From Anaerolinea sp. (GTDB lineage: Bacteria > Chloroflexota > Anaerolineae > Anaerolineales > Villigracilaceae): a DNA stretch of 64,000 nt. The stretch's first letter is position 1. Every line of letters begins with the position of its first letter. The stretch lies in the NCBI GenBank assembly GCA_020723805.1, contig DYID01000002.1, positions 1 through 64,000 on the forward strand, in the 5' to 3' direction. The position numbers and the translations under genes were made by a program. Below are positions 7,670 through 15,514 of the stretch, piece after piece. The notes under the pieces are model-generated. The model ran no database searches. It worked only from the letters and a program-made list of their open reading frames with translations, and was not told where the DNA came from.

Positions 7670-9082
7670 ATGCGGCGAAACGCCTTTCTCATCCTGATTT
7701 CCCTGCTGGCAGCCTCCTGCCTGCCCGCGCAGACGGAGACGCCTCAGGCTCCGCCCGCGCCTGTCACTGTTACCCCAAGCCTCATCGCCCCGACAGAGAC
7801 TCCGCCCGTTCCGCCCCTGCAACGCGTCACATTTACCCCCTCCTCCGCCGACCTCCCCAACCCAGAGCGCGGCTTTCATTGGGGCATGGAACTGGGCGAA
7901 AACGACCTGACCTGGTATGCGGAGCAGACGCATTTCAGCCTGGTCTATTTCTACGCCCGATTGGATGACTACCGCAGCCGCGACCTGACGCCCGAATATC
8001 TCGCCGCGCTCGAAGACTTCTTCCTCCTGACGCGCCAGGCGGGGCTGAAAGCCATTGTCCGCTTCTCCTACAACGACGGCGAAACCTACCCCAACCCCGC
8101 GCCCGACGCCTCGCTGGAACAGGCGCTGCGGCACATCGAACAACTCGCGCCCGTGCTGGAATTGTATAAGGATGTCATTGCCTGGTTCGAGGCGGGTTTC
8201 ATCGGCGCGTGGGGCGAGTGGCACACCTCCGCCAGCGGGCTGGATACGCCCCAAGCCAAAGCCGCCATTCGTGACGCGCTCTATCGTCACTTCCCGCAAG
8301 ACCGCTTCATCCTCTTTCGTTACCCCGGCGACTTCATCCGCTGGTATCCCCAGCCGCTGACCGAAACGCAAGCCTTCGATGGCTCCGACCAGGCGCGCAC
8401 CGGGCATCACAACGACTGCTTCCTCGCCAGCGATGACGACTGGGGAACGTATTACGACTACGACGGCTCGCTCAAAATCGAAGAATGGAAAACCTACATC
8501 GCCCAAATGACGCGCTTTACTCCCATGAGCGGCGAGACCTGCAACCTCAACCCGCCCCGCTCCGATTGCCCCACCGCCCTTGCCGAACTGGAACGTTTTC
8601 ACTGGACGGCGATGGATGAAGGCTGGCATCCGGACGTGATTGCCTCCTGGAAAGCGCAGGGCTGCTATGAGGAAATCCGTCAGCGATTGGGCTACCGCCT
8701 CAGCCTGCTGGAAGCCTCCTTCCCGACGCAAACCCGCGCCGGCGAGTCTCTGACCCTGCGCGTTCGCCTGCAAAACACAGGATTCGCCTCCCTGCTCCTG
8801 CCGCGCGCGGTGTATCTCGTCCTGACTTCCCCCACCTACACCGCGCGCCTTCCTCTCGAAACCGACCCGCGCCGCTGGCAGCCGGGCGAACACGACCTGA
8901 GCGAATCCCTCTCCGTCCCTGCCGACCTGCCGCCCGGCGAATACGCCCTCGCCCTCTGGCTGCCCGACCCCTCCGTATCTCTGCACGCAGACCCGCGCTA
9001 TGCGATTCAATTTGCCAACGAAAACATCTGGGACGCGGAGCACGGCTGGAATATGCTGGGCAGTCTCACAATCCTTCCGTGA
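7670..9082 (+). CDS. lipoprotein with DUF4874/DUF4832-like domains
   Basis: A 470-residue lipoprotein: signal with lipobox LLAASC near residue 18, then a Pro/Thr linker. Residues about 50-200 resemble DUF4874 (NPERGFHW, FSLVYFYARLDDY, GLKAIVRFSYN, VIAWFEAGFIGAWGEWHTS). Residues about 210-470 resemble DUF4832, ending in a beta-sandwich (LRVRLQNTGFASLLLPR...). The pairing is seen in putative sugar-binding or hydrolase-like surface proteins with a TIM-barrel front half. The EAGFIGAWGEWH segment could hold acidic catalytic residues, but no activity is established. A good Shine-Dalgarno site (AAGGAG) and the 22-bp gap after the permease gene indicate cotranscription. Confidence 0.85.
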   Translation: MRRNAFLILISLLAASCLPAQTETPQAPPAPVTVTPSLIAPTETPPVPPLQRVTFTPSSADLPNPERGFHWGMELGENDLTWYAEQTHFSLVYFYARLDDYRSRDLTPEYLAALEDFFLLTRQAGLKAIVRFSYNDGETYPNPAPDASLEQALRHIEQLAPVLELYKDVIAWFEAGFIGAWGEWHTSASGLDTPQAKAAIRDALYRHFPQDRFILFRYPGDFIRWYPQPLTETQAFDGSDQARTGHHNDCFLASDDDWGTYYDYDGSLKIEEWKTYIAQMTRFTPMSGETCNLNPPRSDCPTALAELERFHWTAMDEGWHPDVIASWKAQGCYEEIRQRLGYRLSLLEASFPTQTRAGESLTLRVRLQNTGFASLLLPRAVYLVLTSPTYTARLPLETDPRRWQPGEHDLSESLSVPADLPPGEYALALWLPDPSVSLHADPRYAIQFANENIWDAEHGWNMLGSLTILP

Positions 9083-9116
9083 CAATTTACGGCGAAGGTC
9101 ATTTGATGAACAACAC

Positions 9117-9175
9117 CGTCCCGAAGGTTGCGAAATTCAACAAGGATTCATGAAGAAACCTTCGGGACGTTATTT
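9117..9175 (+). terminator. long hairpin, possible terminator or attenuator
   Basis: CGTCCCGAAGGTT (9117-9129) pairs with AACCTTCGGGACG (9157-9169), followed by TTATTTTCTTT. It lies between the DUF4832 lipoprotein and the binding-protein gene, so it may attenuate rather than end the operon. Confidence 0.6.
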
Positions 9176-9242
9176 TCTTTCGTGAATTTACCGCAATCAG
9201 CGGTTGTTCAAATTTCAATTTATCAAGGAGTTTCACTGTACC

Positions 9243-10283
9243 ATGCGTAAGACCGTTTCATTATTTCTGCTTCTCGTGTTTCTGTTGAGCGCCTGTTCTG
9301 GCGTCGGACAGGGTGAGGGCGCCGTCCCGACGGAAACGCCCGTTGTTGCAGAGCCAGCCACAAGCGTCCCGACCGAAGCGGCGCTCATCCCCATGACCTT
9401 CATGGCGGGCTACAAGCCGCAGGCGAATCTGCCCTTCGTCGGCGCGTATGTCGCCAAAGAAAAAGGATTCTTCGAGCAAAACGGACTCGACGTGACCATC
9501 GAACACTCGCCCGGCAAAGGCGAACACGTCCAACTGCTGGTGGCGGGGACCGTGCAAGTGACCACGATGGACGCCGCCACCGTTCTGCAGCGCCGCGCCG
9601 ACCCGGGTTTGCCCGTCGTGTCCATCGCGCTCATCGGGCAGAAGGGTCAGCAAGCCTTCGCCGCGTTGAAAGAGTCGGGCATCGAGACGCCCAAAGACTG
9701 GGAAGGCAAAACCGTCGGTTACAAAGGCACGCCGCCGCCCGATTTATTTGCCCTGCTTGCAGGCGCGGACGTGAACAAGGTCAATCTGGTCAACGTCGGC
9801 TTCGACCCGCGCGTGCTCACTGAAGGGCAGGTGGACGTGTACCCGCTTTTCAAATCCAATGAGCCATATTTGATTCAGAGTTGGGGCTATGAAATCACGC
9901 TCTGGGACGCGGCGGATTATGGCGTGCCGACCCTGGGCTTGACCTACGTCGCCAGCGAAGACTACCTCCAAACCCACGCCTCCGAACTGACCCGATTCCT
10001 GGTCGCCGCGCTTCAAGGCATCGCCTACGCTGAGGCGCATCCCGACGAAGCCGTTGAGATTGTGATGAAATATGCGGGTCCCGAAACCGACCCCGCCCAC
10101 ATGAAATACATGCTCGAAACCGAACTGCGCGACGCGCAAAGCGAACATGGCTTCGGCTGGCAATCGCTCGAACAGTGGCAGGCGCTCGCCGACATGCTTG
10201 CCCAATACCAAGCCCTGCCCGCCGATGTGGATGCCGGCGCGGCGTTCACGACCGAGATTTGGGAGGCGGCGCAGGAGAAGTGA
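9243..10283 (+). CDS. NMT1/ThiY-like ABC substrate-binding lipoprotein
   Basis: A 346-residue lipoprotein (lipobox LLSACS) of the NMT1/THI5-like periplasmic binding family: FMAGYKPQANLPFVGAYVAKEKGFFEQNGLDVTIEH, then GKGEHVQLLVAGTVQVTTMDAATVLQ and WEGKTVGYKG. Relatives bind pyrimidine precursors of thiamine (ThiY) or, in the RibY group, riboflavin; nitrate and sulfonate binders are more distant. It probably works with the permease at 6874-7647. AAGGAG lies 11 nt before the chosen ATG; the upstream ATG at 9204 would bury the signal peptide. Sequence alone does not decide the substrate. Confidence 0.9.
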   Translation: MRKTVSLFLLLVFLLSACSGVGQGEGAVPTETPVVAEPATSVPTEAALIPMTFMAGYKPQANLPFVGAYVAKEKGFFEQNGLDVTIEHSPGKGEHVQLLVAGTVQVTTMDAATVLQRRADPGLPVVSIALIGQKGQQAFAALKESGIETPKDWEGKTVGYKGTPPPDLFALLAGADVNKVNLVNVGFDPRVLTEGQVDVYPLFKSNEPYLIQSWGYEITLWDAADYGVPTLGLTYVASEDYLQTHASELTRFLVAALQGIAYAEAHPDEAVEIVMKYAGPETDPAHMKYMLETELRDAQSEHGFGWQSLEQWQALADMLAQYQALPADVDAGAAFTTEIWEAAQEK

Positions 10284-10309
10284 TGCGCAGGAGATGTTTT
10301 CCAACACAC

Positions 10310-10349
10310 CCTCGGCGTAAGAGAACGCCGAGTACGCGTAGGAATTTCC
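10310..10349. repeat. GGCGTAAGAGAACGCC repeat family copy
   Basis: Palindrome CGGCGT-AAGAGA-ACGCCG then AGTACGCGTAGGAATTTCC; close match to 3333-3369. Confidence 0.7.
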
Positions 10350-10361
10350 ATTGATGCGCAG

Positions 10362-10398
10362 TTTGCGCCCAGAGTTGGGGAACGACTCTGGGCGCAAA
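10362..10398. terminator. bidirectional hairpin between convergent genes
   Basis: TTTGCGCCCAGAGT and ACTCTGGGCGCAAA are exact complements around a 9-nt loop, flanked by TT/AA. It lies between the plus-strand binding protein and the minus-strand response regulator. Confidence 0.7.
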
Positions 10399-10473
10399 TC
10401 ATTTAGCGGCACAGCCGAGTCGTATCAAATGTTGTGCTGAGCGGCAATCGCCGCCTCGTGCGATGCAGAGCGG

Positions 10474-10497
10474 CGCAAGTCTAAGACTTGCGCTATA
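10474..10497. repeat. REP-like palindrome overlapping the response-regulator stop codon
   Basis: GCGCAAGTCT-A-AGACTTGCGC is a perfect 21-bp palindrome. On the minus strand it is preceded by ATAG, like the GTAG head of REP elements, and that TAG is the stop codon of the response regulator. Confidence 0.65.
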
Positions 10498-11125
10498 TCC
10501 CGTGCTGAATGGCAATCACCGCCGCCTGCGTGCGGTCGGAGACGCCCAACTTTTCCAAAATGGCGCTGACGTGGTTGCGCACCGTGCCTTCGGAAAGATA
10601 AAGTGCGGCGGCAATTTCGGCGTTGGTCATGCCTTTGGCGAGCAGGCGCAGCACGTCCAGTTCGCGTTCGGTCAGTTTCTGGGTTAGCAGCGAGGCAGGC
10701 TGGGGTTGCTGACCCGCCGCTTGCTGAATCAATTTGCCTGCTACCGCCGGGTCCACGAAGGCTTTGCCCTCCACCGTGCCGCGAACTGCTTCGATGAGTT
10801 TCTGGCGCGGCGTATCTTTGAGCAGGTACCCGTCCGCACCGGCGCGGATGGCGTCGAAAACCCATTCATCGTCATCATAGGTGGTTAGAACGAGAACCTT
10901 GATGTGGGGGAATCTGCGGCGAATTTCGCGCGTGGCTTCGATGCCGTTCATGCCCGGCATTTTGAGGTCCATCAACACGAGATCGGGCTGATGGCGGGCA
11001 GCAAGTTCGATTGCTTCCGCTCCGTCTTGGGCGCAGCCAACGACTTGAAAGTCTTTTTCCAGTTTCAGGAGCAGTTCCAGCCCGTCGCGGATGACGGCTT
11101 GGTCGTCACAGATGAGGATCTTCAT
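10493..11125 (-). CDS. NarL/LuxR-family response regulator
   Basis: A 210-residue regulator. The receiver domain (1-120) has the acidic pair DD7-8, phospho-acceptor Asp53 (LMDLKMPG), Thr in LVLTTYDDD and Lys in GYLLKD. The LuxR-type helix-turn-helix (about 145-210) reads LTERELDVLRLLAKGMTNAEIAAALYLSEGTVRNHVSAILEKLGVSDRTQAAV. Phosphorylation by the histidine kinase two genes upstream is expected. Its ATG overlaps the stop of the membrane protein gene (ATGA). The stop codon is supplied by a REP-like palindrome. Just beyond it a second, diverged tail (HEAAIAAQHNI) resembles the protein's own C-terminus, as if insertion cut or duplicated the 3' end. Confidence 0.95.
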   Translation of the reverse strand: MKILICDDQAVIRDGLELLLKLEKDFQVVGCAQDGAEAIELAARHQPDLVLMDLKMPGMNGIEATREIRRRFPHIKVLVLTTYDDDEWVFDAIRAGADGYLLKDTPRQKLIEAVRGTVEGKAFVDPAVAGKLIQQAAGQQPQPASLLTQKLTERELDVLRLLAKGMTNAEIAAALYLSEGTVRNHVSAILEKLGVSDRTQAAVIAIQHGI

Positions 11126-11766
11126 AGGGATCTCCCTCGCTGGTCGAGCCAGTGGGAGCAAAGAATAAAGAAGATAACGTGCGCCAGGTTGGGCGCGGCG
11201 GGGGTGAGAAACGCGCGCAGGAGGATGGAAGGGGAGCCGGCTGCCCCAAGCGCAAGCGTAAGGAAGGCGGGGTTGGCAAGCGCCAACGCCCGCGGCGCGG
11301 CGGTTCGCCCTGAACCGACATACCACAGGAACAAAACCGAAGCAAAGAGAATCAGGAGGGCGGCAAGCCCCCACAGACTCAGCAGAAGGGGACCCGATTG
11401 CAGGATTGCTTTCAACGGATCCTCGCTGACAACGCCGCGATGGAGGCTTGCGCCGATGTATGCCGCCGTCAGCGCGTGGATGACCGCGCCCAGCAGACTG
11501 CCGATGATGCCGCTCACGAAAAGCGCCTGCGCGGCGCGGCGGGAGAGGGGCGCGATCCATTCGGAAACGGCGCGGTAGCCGAGGGCATAGAATGGAATAG
11601 CGCAGGCGCCCAACATGCCGCCCAACCATAACCACCCTTCGCCAATTTGCGGGAGTGCGAATTCGGCGCGTTGTGAATTGCCGATATATAAGAGCAGGAG
11701 ATCGCCAGTTGAGGCAATCAGAGCAGCCAGCGCGGCTATACGGGCAGAGTGAGAAGGAGAAAACAT
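11122..11766 (-). CDS. multi-pass membrane protein in a two-component operon
   Basis: A 214-residue integral membrane protein with about six hydrophobic helices and no recognised catalytic motif; it is reminiscent of uncharacterised DUF6796-type proteins, but that match is tentative. It lies between a histidine kinase (25 bp upstream) and its response regulator (4-bp overlap), so it may be the sensed or regulated partner of the pair. AGAGGATGG precedes the ATG. Confidence 0.8.
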   Translation of the reverse strand: MFSPSHSARIAALAALIASTGDLLLLYIGNSQRAEFALPQIGEGWLWLGGMLGACAIPFYALGYRAVSEWIAPLSRRAAQALFVSGIIGSLLGAVIHALTAAYIGASLHRGVVSEDPLKAILQSGPLLLSLWGLAALLILFASVLFLWYVGSGRTAAPRALALANPAFLTLALGAAGSPSILLRAFLTPAAPNLAHVIFFILCSHWLDQRGRSL

Positions 11767-11791
11767 AGAACCATCCTCTGGTGTGTTGGCT

Positions 11792-13069
11792 TCACAGGGC
11801 TAACCGTACTTTCGTTCCCTTCCCTTTCTGACTTTCGACTTTCAATGAACCTCCCGCCAGTTCGGCGCGTTCACGCATCCCCGCCAGACCGAAGTGACCG
11901 CCGCCGATTGCCCGCTTCGAGTCGAAGCCGATGCCGTCATCTTCCACGCTGAGATGCGTCCGCCCATCGTGAAAGAGGCGCACGGTCAGTCCCTTCGCCC
12001 GCGCATGGCGGACGACGTTCTCGATGGCTTCCTGCGCGATGCGGTAGAGGGTCTGTTCCGTGTCGGGGCGGAGGGGAGGCAGAGGGTCTCGCAGGTCCAG
12101 TTCGAGGTCCAGCCCGGCGCGGGCGGCGGCGGATTCGGCAAGTTTCTGGATGGCAAGGCGCAGTCCCAGGTCTTCCAAATCCGAAGAGCGCAGGGCGCGC
12201 AGGGCGCGGCGGGTTTCCTCGGCGCCAGTGCGGGCAGAGTGGAGGGAAGTCTCCAAAAGCGAACGGGCTTTTTCGGGGTCGATGTCGAGGTAGGCTTTGG
12301 CGGTCTCCAGCGAGACGGTGAGCGCGGTGAGCGAATGGGCGAGCGTATCGTGCAGTTCGCGGGCGAGGCGGTTGCGTTCGCGGCTCTCAGCCAGTTGTTC
12401 GCGCGTGGCGGCGTATTGAGCGAGCGCGGCGTTCGCCTCCCGCAGACGGGTCACCAGCAGGTTGATGAAAACCCCTACGGCGATGAAACTGAGGGTGCGG
12501 ATGAGGGTGATGAAAGCAAGGATGAGCGGGTTGGGAAGGGGGGCGGGGCGTAAAAGGAGCAGCCCCCATTCGAGCGCCGCCACGCCCAGGGCAAACAGGA
12601 TGACGTGCCTCAAGCGGTATTCCCATCCCACCAGCGCCAGCGCCACGAACAGGACGGGAATCTGACGCAGCGTCATCCCTGCCGCATCTGAGAGCGGACC
12701 CTGGGGAAAGCGCGGCACAATCAGGGTGTTGCTGAGAATGGGCGCAGCAGAGATGAGCAGAATCATCAGGGGATAATAGTGACGGGCAAGGACCGCTTTT
12801 GCTTCTTCCCAATAGGCGAGCGCTAAAAAGAACAGCGCGGCAAATCCATTGACAGTATAAAAAAGATAAATGGGCAGCAACGGCGAACGGTTTGGCAGGG
12901 AAGGGGGAAATGCCTGGTTGGGGAGGAGGGGACGCGCTGTGAACAGGCGTTGTATCTGCGGTGTGTACAGGGCGAAATCCAACAGCGCCATGCCCAGCAG
13001 AAAGCCAAGCCAAATCCAGGCGGCAATGTGCAGGATGCGGGCGGAATCGAGAGAACGCGGCACGTTCAA
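11792..13069 (-). CDS. HisKA_3-type sensor histidine kinase
   Basis: A 425-residue kinase: six or so hydrophobic helices in residues 12-205 with no large extracytoplasmic domain, a short coiled coil, then HisKA_3 dimerisation with the phospho-acceptor in RNRLARELHDTLAHSL (His240), and a HATPase_c domain (QEAIENVVRHARA, DDGIGFD, GHFGLAGMRERAELAGG). This is a NarX/LiaS/DesK-like layout in which membrane state may be the stimulus. The start is uncertain: 13069 is TTG, and GTG at 13063 is also possible with no clear Shine-Dalgarno site. Two TGAC-N4-GTCA sites lie just upstream. Confidence 0.93.
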   Translation of the reverse strand: MNVPRSLDSARILHIAAWIWLGFLLGMALLDFALYTPQIQRLFTARPLLPNQAFPPSLPNRSPLLPIYLFYTVNGFAALFFLALAYWEEAKAVLARHYYPLMILLISAAPILSNTLIVPRFPQGPLSDAAGMTLRQIPVLFVALALVGWEYRLRHVILFALGVAALEWGLLLLRPAPLPNPLILAFITLIRTLSFIAVGVFINLLVTRLREANAALAQYAATREQLAESRERNRLARELHDTLAHSLTALTVSLETAKAYLDIDPEKARSLLETSLHSARTGAEETRRALRALRSSDLEDLGLRLAIQKLAESAAARAGLDLELDLRDPLPPLRPDTEQTLYRIAQEAIENVVRHARAKGLTVRLFHDGRTHLSVEDDGIGFDSKRAIGGGHFGLAGMRERAELAGGSLKVESQKGKGTKVRLAL

Positions 13070-13100
13070 ATCTTATCATGGAGAGCGGGCTTGAGAGACG

Positions 13101-13144
13101 TGACGGCTGTCATAGTTTGCGCTTTGGGACGGTGACGGGCGTCA
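13101..13144. promoter_or_regulatory. two TGAC-N4-GTCA inverted repeats, 32 bp apart
   Basis: TGACGGCTGTCA (13101-13112) and TGACGGGCGTCA (13133-13144) are spaced by three helical turns in the divergent region between the kinase gene and the 13259 gene. They are candidate binding sites for the NarL-type regulator encoded in the adjacent operon. Confidence 0.55.
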
Positions 13145-13258
13145 TGGGCGCACAGGTGGAATCTCACCCTTCGCCGCATCGGAAGATGACCGCGTTCACT
13201 CCCTCCTGCCACGGCTTTGTCCTACACTGGGGGCAGAAATTAACCACAGGAGTCGCTC

Positions 13259-15295
13259 ATGAAACGCATCGCCTTCTTTCTCACCCTTCTGATTTCGCTC
13301 AGCCTGGCGTGTTCGCTGACCGGCGCGCCTGCCCCTCTCGCGTCTGACAGTGCGCCCACCCCTACCCAATCCCCAATTACCAATCCCCAATTACCAGCGA
13401 CCAATTCCCCCGCTCCAACCACCCAATCCTCTTCCGCCTCCGCCGTCCTCTACTTCACCATCGGCATGCACATCGAGCCGATGGGCGAGACCGCGCAGGG
13501 ATATAAAAGCGGCAAGGGCGATTATCACCAGCCGCAGTTCTTTCAACGTCATGTGCAGGATGTTCTCACCCTGACGGGCATTGTCGAGGCGCACGGCGGA
13601 AGGATGACGATTCAGGCGCAGTCGCCATTTACCAGCGTTGCCATCGAATCGGGGAATACCATTCTCGCCGACCTCGCGGCGCGCGGACATGAGATTGCTC
13701 TGCACTTCCACGAAGACGCGCATCTCGGCAAAAACTCGTCGGCGCTCTCCGTCCAGCAGTGGTGCGATGTGATGAAGCAGGAGATTGCCCTCATCACACA
13801 GGCGAGCGGGGTGAGCGAGGTCCGCTACTGGAGCGGCGGCAATCTCTATCCGAATGTGTACGAAGCCGCCGAATGCGCAGGCTTGGACGTGAACAGCGAT
13901 TGGAAAAATCCCAACATGCAAAGCACTGACCTTTCGCTCGTGGGCGTCAATCCCTGGCGTCCGGCTGGCGGCACGGATGGGACCGACTTCACCCTCTTCA
14001 CGCAACACGACCCGAACGGCGCGATAATCTTCCTGCCCGAAGGGCAATACGACCAGTCCAACTTTGCCTCCATGCGCCGCTCTGAAACGGCGGGCGGCGA
14101 CGAAGCCTACTTCGAGTATCTCAAAACGCAACTGTACGCCTCGCTCGAAGCCGCCCAGCCGGGCAAGGTCAACGTTTTCCACTTTACCGTTCACCCCGGC
14201 GAATTTCGCGGCGACCCGAATCAGCCCTTCGTCGTCATCGAAAAGTTCCTGACCGAAGTGGTGGACCCGCTCGTCGCCAGCGGTCGGGTTCAGTGGGCGA
14301 CCTTCTCGCAGATGGCGGACGCGTTCGCTGCGTGGGAGGCGGCGCTCCCCTCCATCCAGCCGCCTGCTGGTCAGACTCCCTTCGGCAAACCCTGCGGCGA
14401 CGGCGTCTGCCAGGGACCGGAGAACGCGCAGAACTGCGCGGCGGATTGCGCCCTCACGCCTAACCCCTCTCCCAGTGGGAGATGGGCAGGGGGTGAGGGG
14501 AACGAATACACCGTCGCCAACCCCTCCAGCGGCGCGGCGTTGTATGTGGCTGTCTTCTATCCCGAAAATTGGGATGGGCAGACCAAACTGCCAGCCCTCA
14601 TCCTCGTCCCCGGCGGCAGCGGCAACAGCAGCGCGTTCACAGGGCAGACTCCAAAAGGCTCTTCCACGGTGGAGGTCATCAACCAGGCTGGATATGCCGC
14701 TGTCGTCTTCGACCCCGACGGGCGCGGGCGCAGCGGAGGCACGGAGAACTACAACGGCTTCGTTCATCAGGACGGGCTGGCGGAAGTGATTCGCTTCGCC
14801 GCCACCCTGCCCGGCGTTGACCCCGCCAACATCGGTCTCGTGACCTACTCCTACGGAATCACGATGGGCGCGGGCGCGCTGGCGCGTTACCCCGATTTGC
14901 CGGTTAAGTTCCTGATTGACTGGGAAGGTCCCGCCAATCGAAACGACACCGGCGGCTGTGACGGCGCGGGACGGGGACATCTCCAGCAAGTCGCCTCCTG
15001 CTCCGATGAAGCCTTCTGGGCGGAGCACGAAGCCAGCGCGTTCATCGCTCAGATTCGCATCCCGTATCAGCGCATGCAGTCCGATAAAGATCACGTCCAG
15101 CCGGATAACGCCCATGCGATTCTGATGGTCAACAACGCCGTGAACGGCGGCGTCCCCTGGGTGCGGCTGAACAACGAACCTCCCAACCAAACCTACGACC
15201 CCGCCAACCCGCCCGCCATGCTGCCCGATGCCGTCCTTGACCGTCAGCAAGACCGCTTCATTGTGGAATATGCCAAAGAACTGTTTTCTCAATGA
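13259..15295 (+). CDS. lipoprotein: deacetylase-like domain plus alpha/beta-hydrolase domain
   Basis: A 678-residue lipoprotein (lipobox LSLACS) with three parts. Residues about 60-365 resemble a polysaccharide-deacetylase (NodB-like) barrel: VLYFTIGMHIEPMG at the first strand, ARGHEIALHFHEDAHL as the metal-binding strand, and VFHFTVHPGEF. Residues about 378-397 are a CGDGVCQGPENAQNCAADC Cys motif common in secreted proteins. Residues about 415-678 read as an alpha/beta-hydrolase (LILVPGGSG, VFDPDGRGRS, LVTYSYGITMG with the probable nucleophile Ser). Linkers hold two in-frame repeat insertions (TNPQLP-type near 13370 and LTPNPSP-type near 14456). Substrates are probably extracellular glycans or esters; this is inferred. 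Confidence 0.8.
   Translation: MKRIAFFLTLLISLSLACSLTGAPAPLASDSAPTPTQSPITNPQLPATNSPAPTTQSSSASAVLYFTIGMHIEPMGETAQGYKSGKGDYHQPQFFQRHVQDVLTLTGIVEAHGGRMTIQAQSPFTSVAIESGNTILADLAARGHEIALHFHEDAHLGKNSSALSVQQWCDVMKQEIALITQASGVSEVRYWSGGNLYPNVYEAAECAGLDVNSDWKNPNMQSTDLSLVGVNPWRPAGGTDGTDFTLFTQHDPNGAIIFLPEGQYDQSNFASMRRSETAGGDEAYFEYLKTQLYASLEAAQPGKVNVFHFTVHPGEFRGDPNQPFVVIEKFLTEVVDPLVASGRVQWATFSQMADAFAAWEAALPSIQPPAGQTPFGKPCGDGVCQGPENAQNCAADCALTPNPSPSGRWAGGEGNEYTVANPSSGAALYVAVFYPENWDGQTKLPALILVPGGSGNSSAFTGQTPKGSSTVEVINQAGYAAVVFDPDGRGRSGGTENYNGFVHQDGLAEVIRFAATLPGVDPANIGLVTYSYGITMGAGALARYPDLPVKFLIDWEGPANRNDTGGCDGAGRGHLQQVASCSDEAFWAEHEASAFIAQIRIPYQRMQSDKDHVQPDNAHAILMVNNAVNGGVPWVRLNNEPPNQTYDPANPPAMLPDAVLDRQQDRFIVEYAKELFSQ
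13368..13408. repeat. CCCCAATTACCAAT tandem repeat within a linker
   Basis: Repeated CCCAATTACCA units read in frame as ITNPQLPATNSP in the low-complexity linker of the lipoprotein gene. It is similar in type to the AATTCGTAATT run near 61120. Confidence 0.55.
14454..14501. repeat. LTPNPSP-type palindromic repeat inside a coding region
   Basis: CCCCTCTCCCAGTGGGAGATGG-like inverted repeat read in frame as LTPNPSPSGRWAGGEGN between the Cys motif and the hydrolase domain. Related copies are at 15309, 15650 and 59758. Confidence 0.75.
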
Positions 15296-15308
15296 GATTA
15301 TCCATCAT

Positions 15309-15342
15309 TCCCCCTCTTCAATTGGGAGAGGGTTGGGGGGAT
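15309..15342. repeat. CCCCCTCTTC...GAGAGGG palindromic repeat, intergenic
   Basis: An imperfect inverted repeat of the same C-rich/G-rich type as 14454 and 15650, lying just after the 13259 gene. The rest of 15343-15514 holds further GC hairpins (for example GCCGCCTG..., GGCGGTTTCAACCGGC) but no gene. Confidence 0.6.
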
Positions 15343-15514
15343 GAAAGGTGAGCGGGGCTGAAGCCGCCTGTTCAGTTCGTGAAAGTGGTTTCGACAAGCT
15401 CAATCCATCGCCTTCGGACTGGTGTAACGAGGCGGTTTCAACCGGCTGCCATGCGCTGAGTCCCGCCGGCTGTTGAATACCTTGCCTGTCCTGCTTAACC
15501 AAAAAGGAGACTGT

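Noticed and set aside
7655-9085. 476-codon open frame on the minus strand
   Set aside because: Shadow of the DUF4832-type lipoprotein gene, which fits the plus-strand operon.
13391-15292. 633-codon open frame on the minus strand
   Set aside because: Shadow of the deacetylase/hydrolase lipoprotein, which has a signal peptide and Shine-Dalgarno site on the plus strand.
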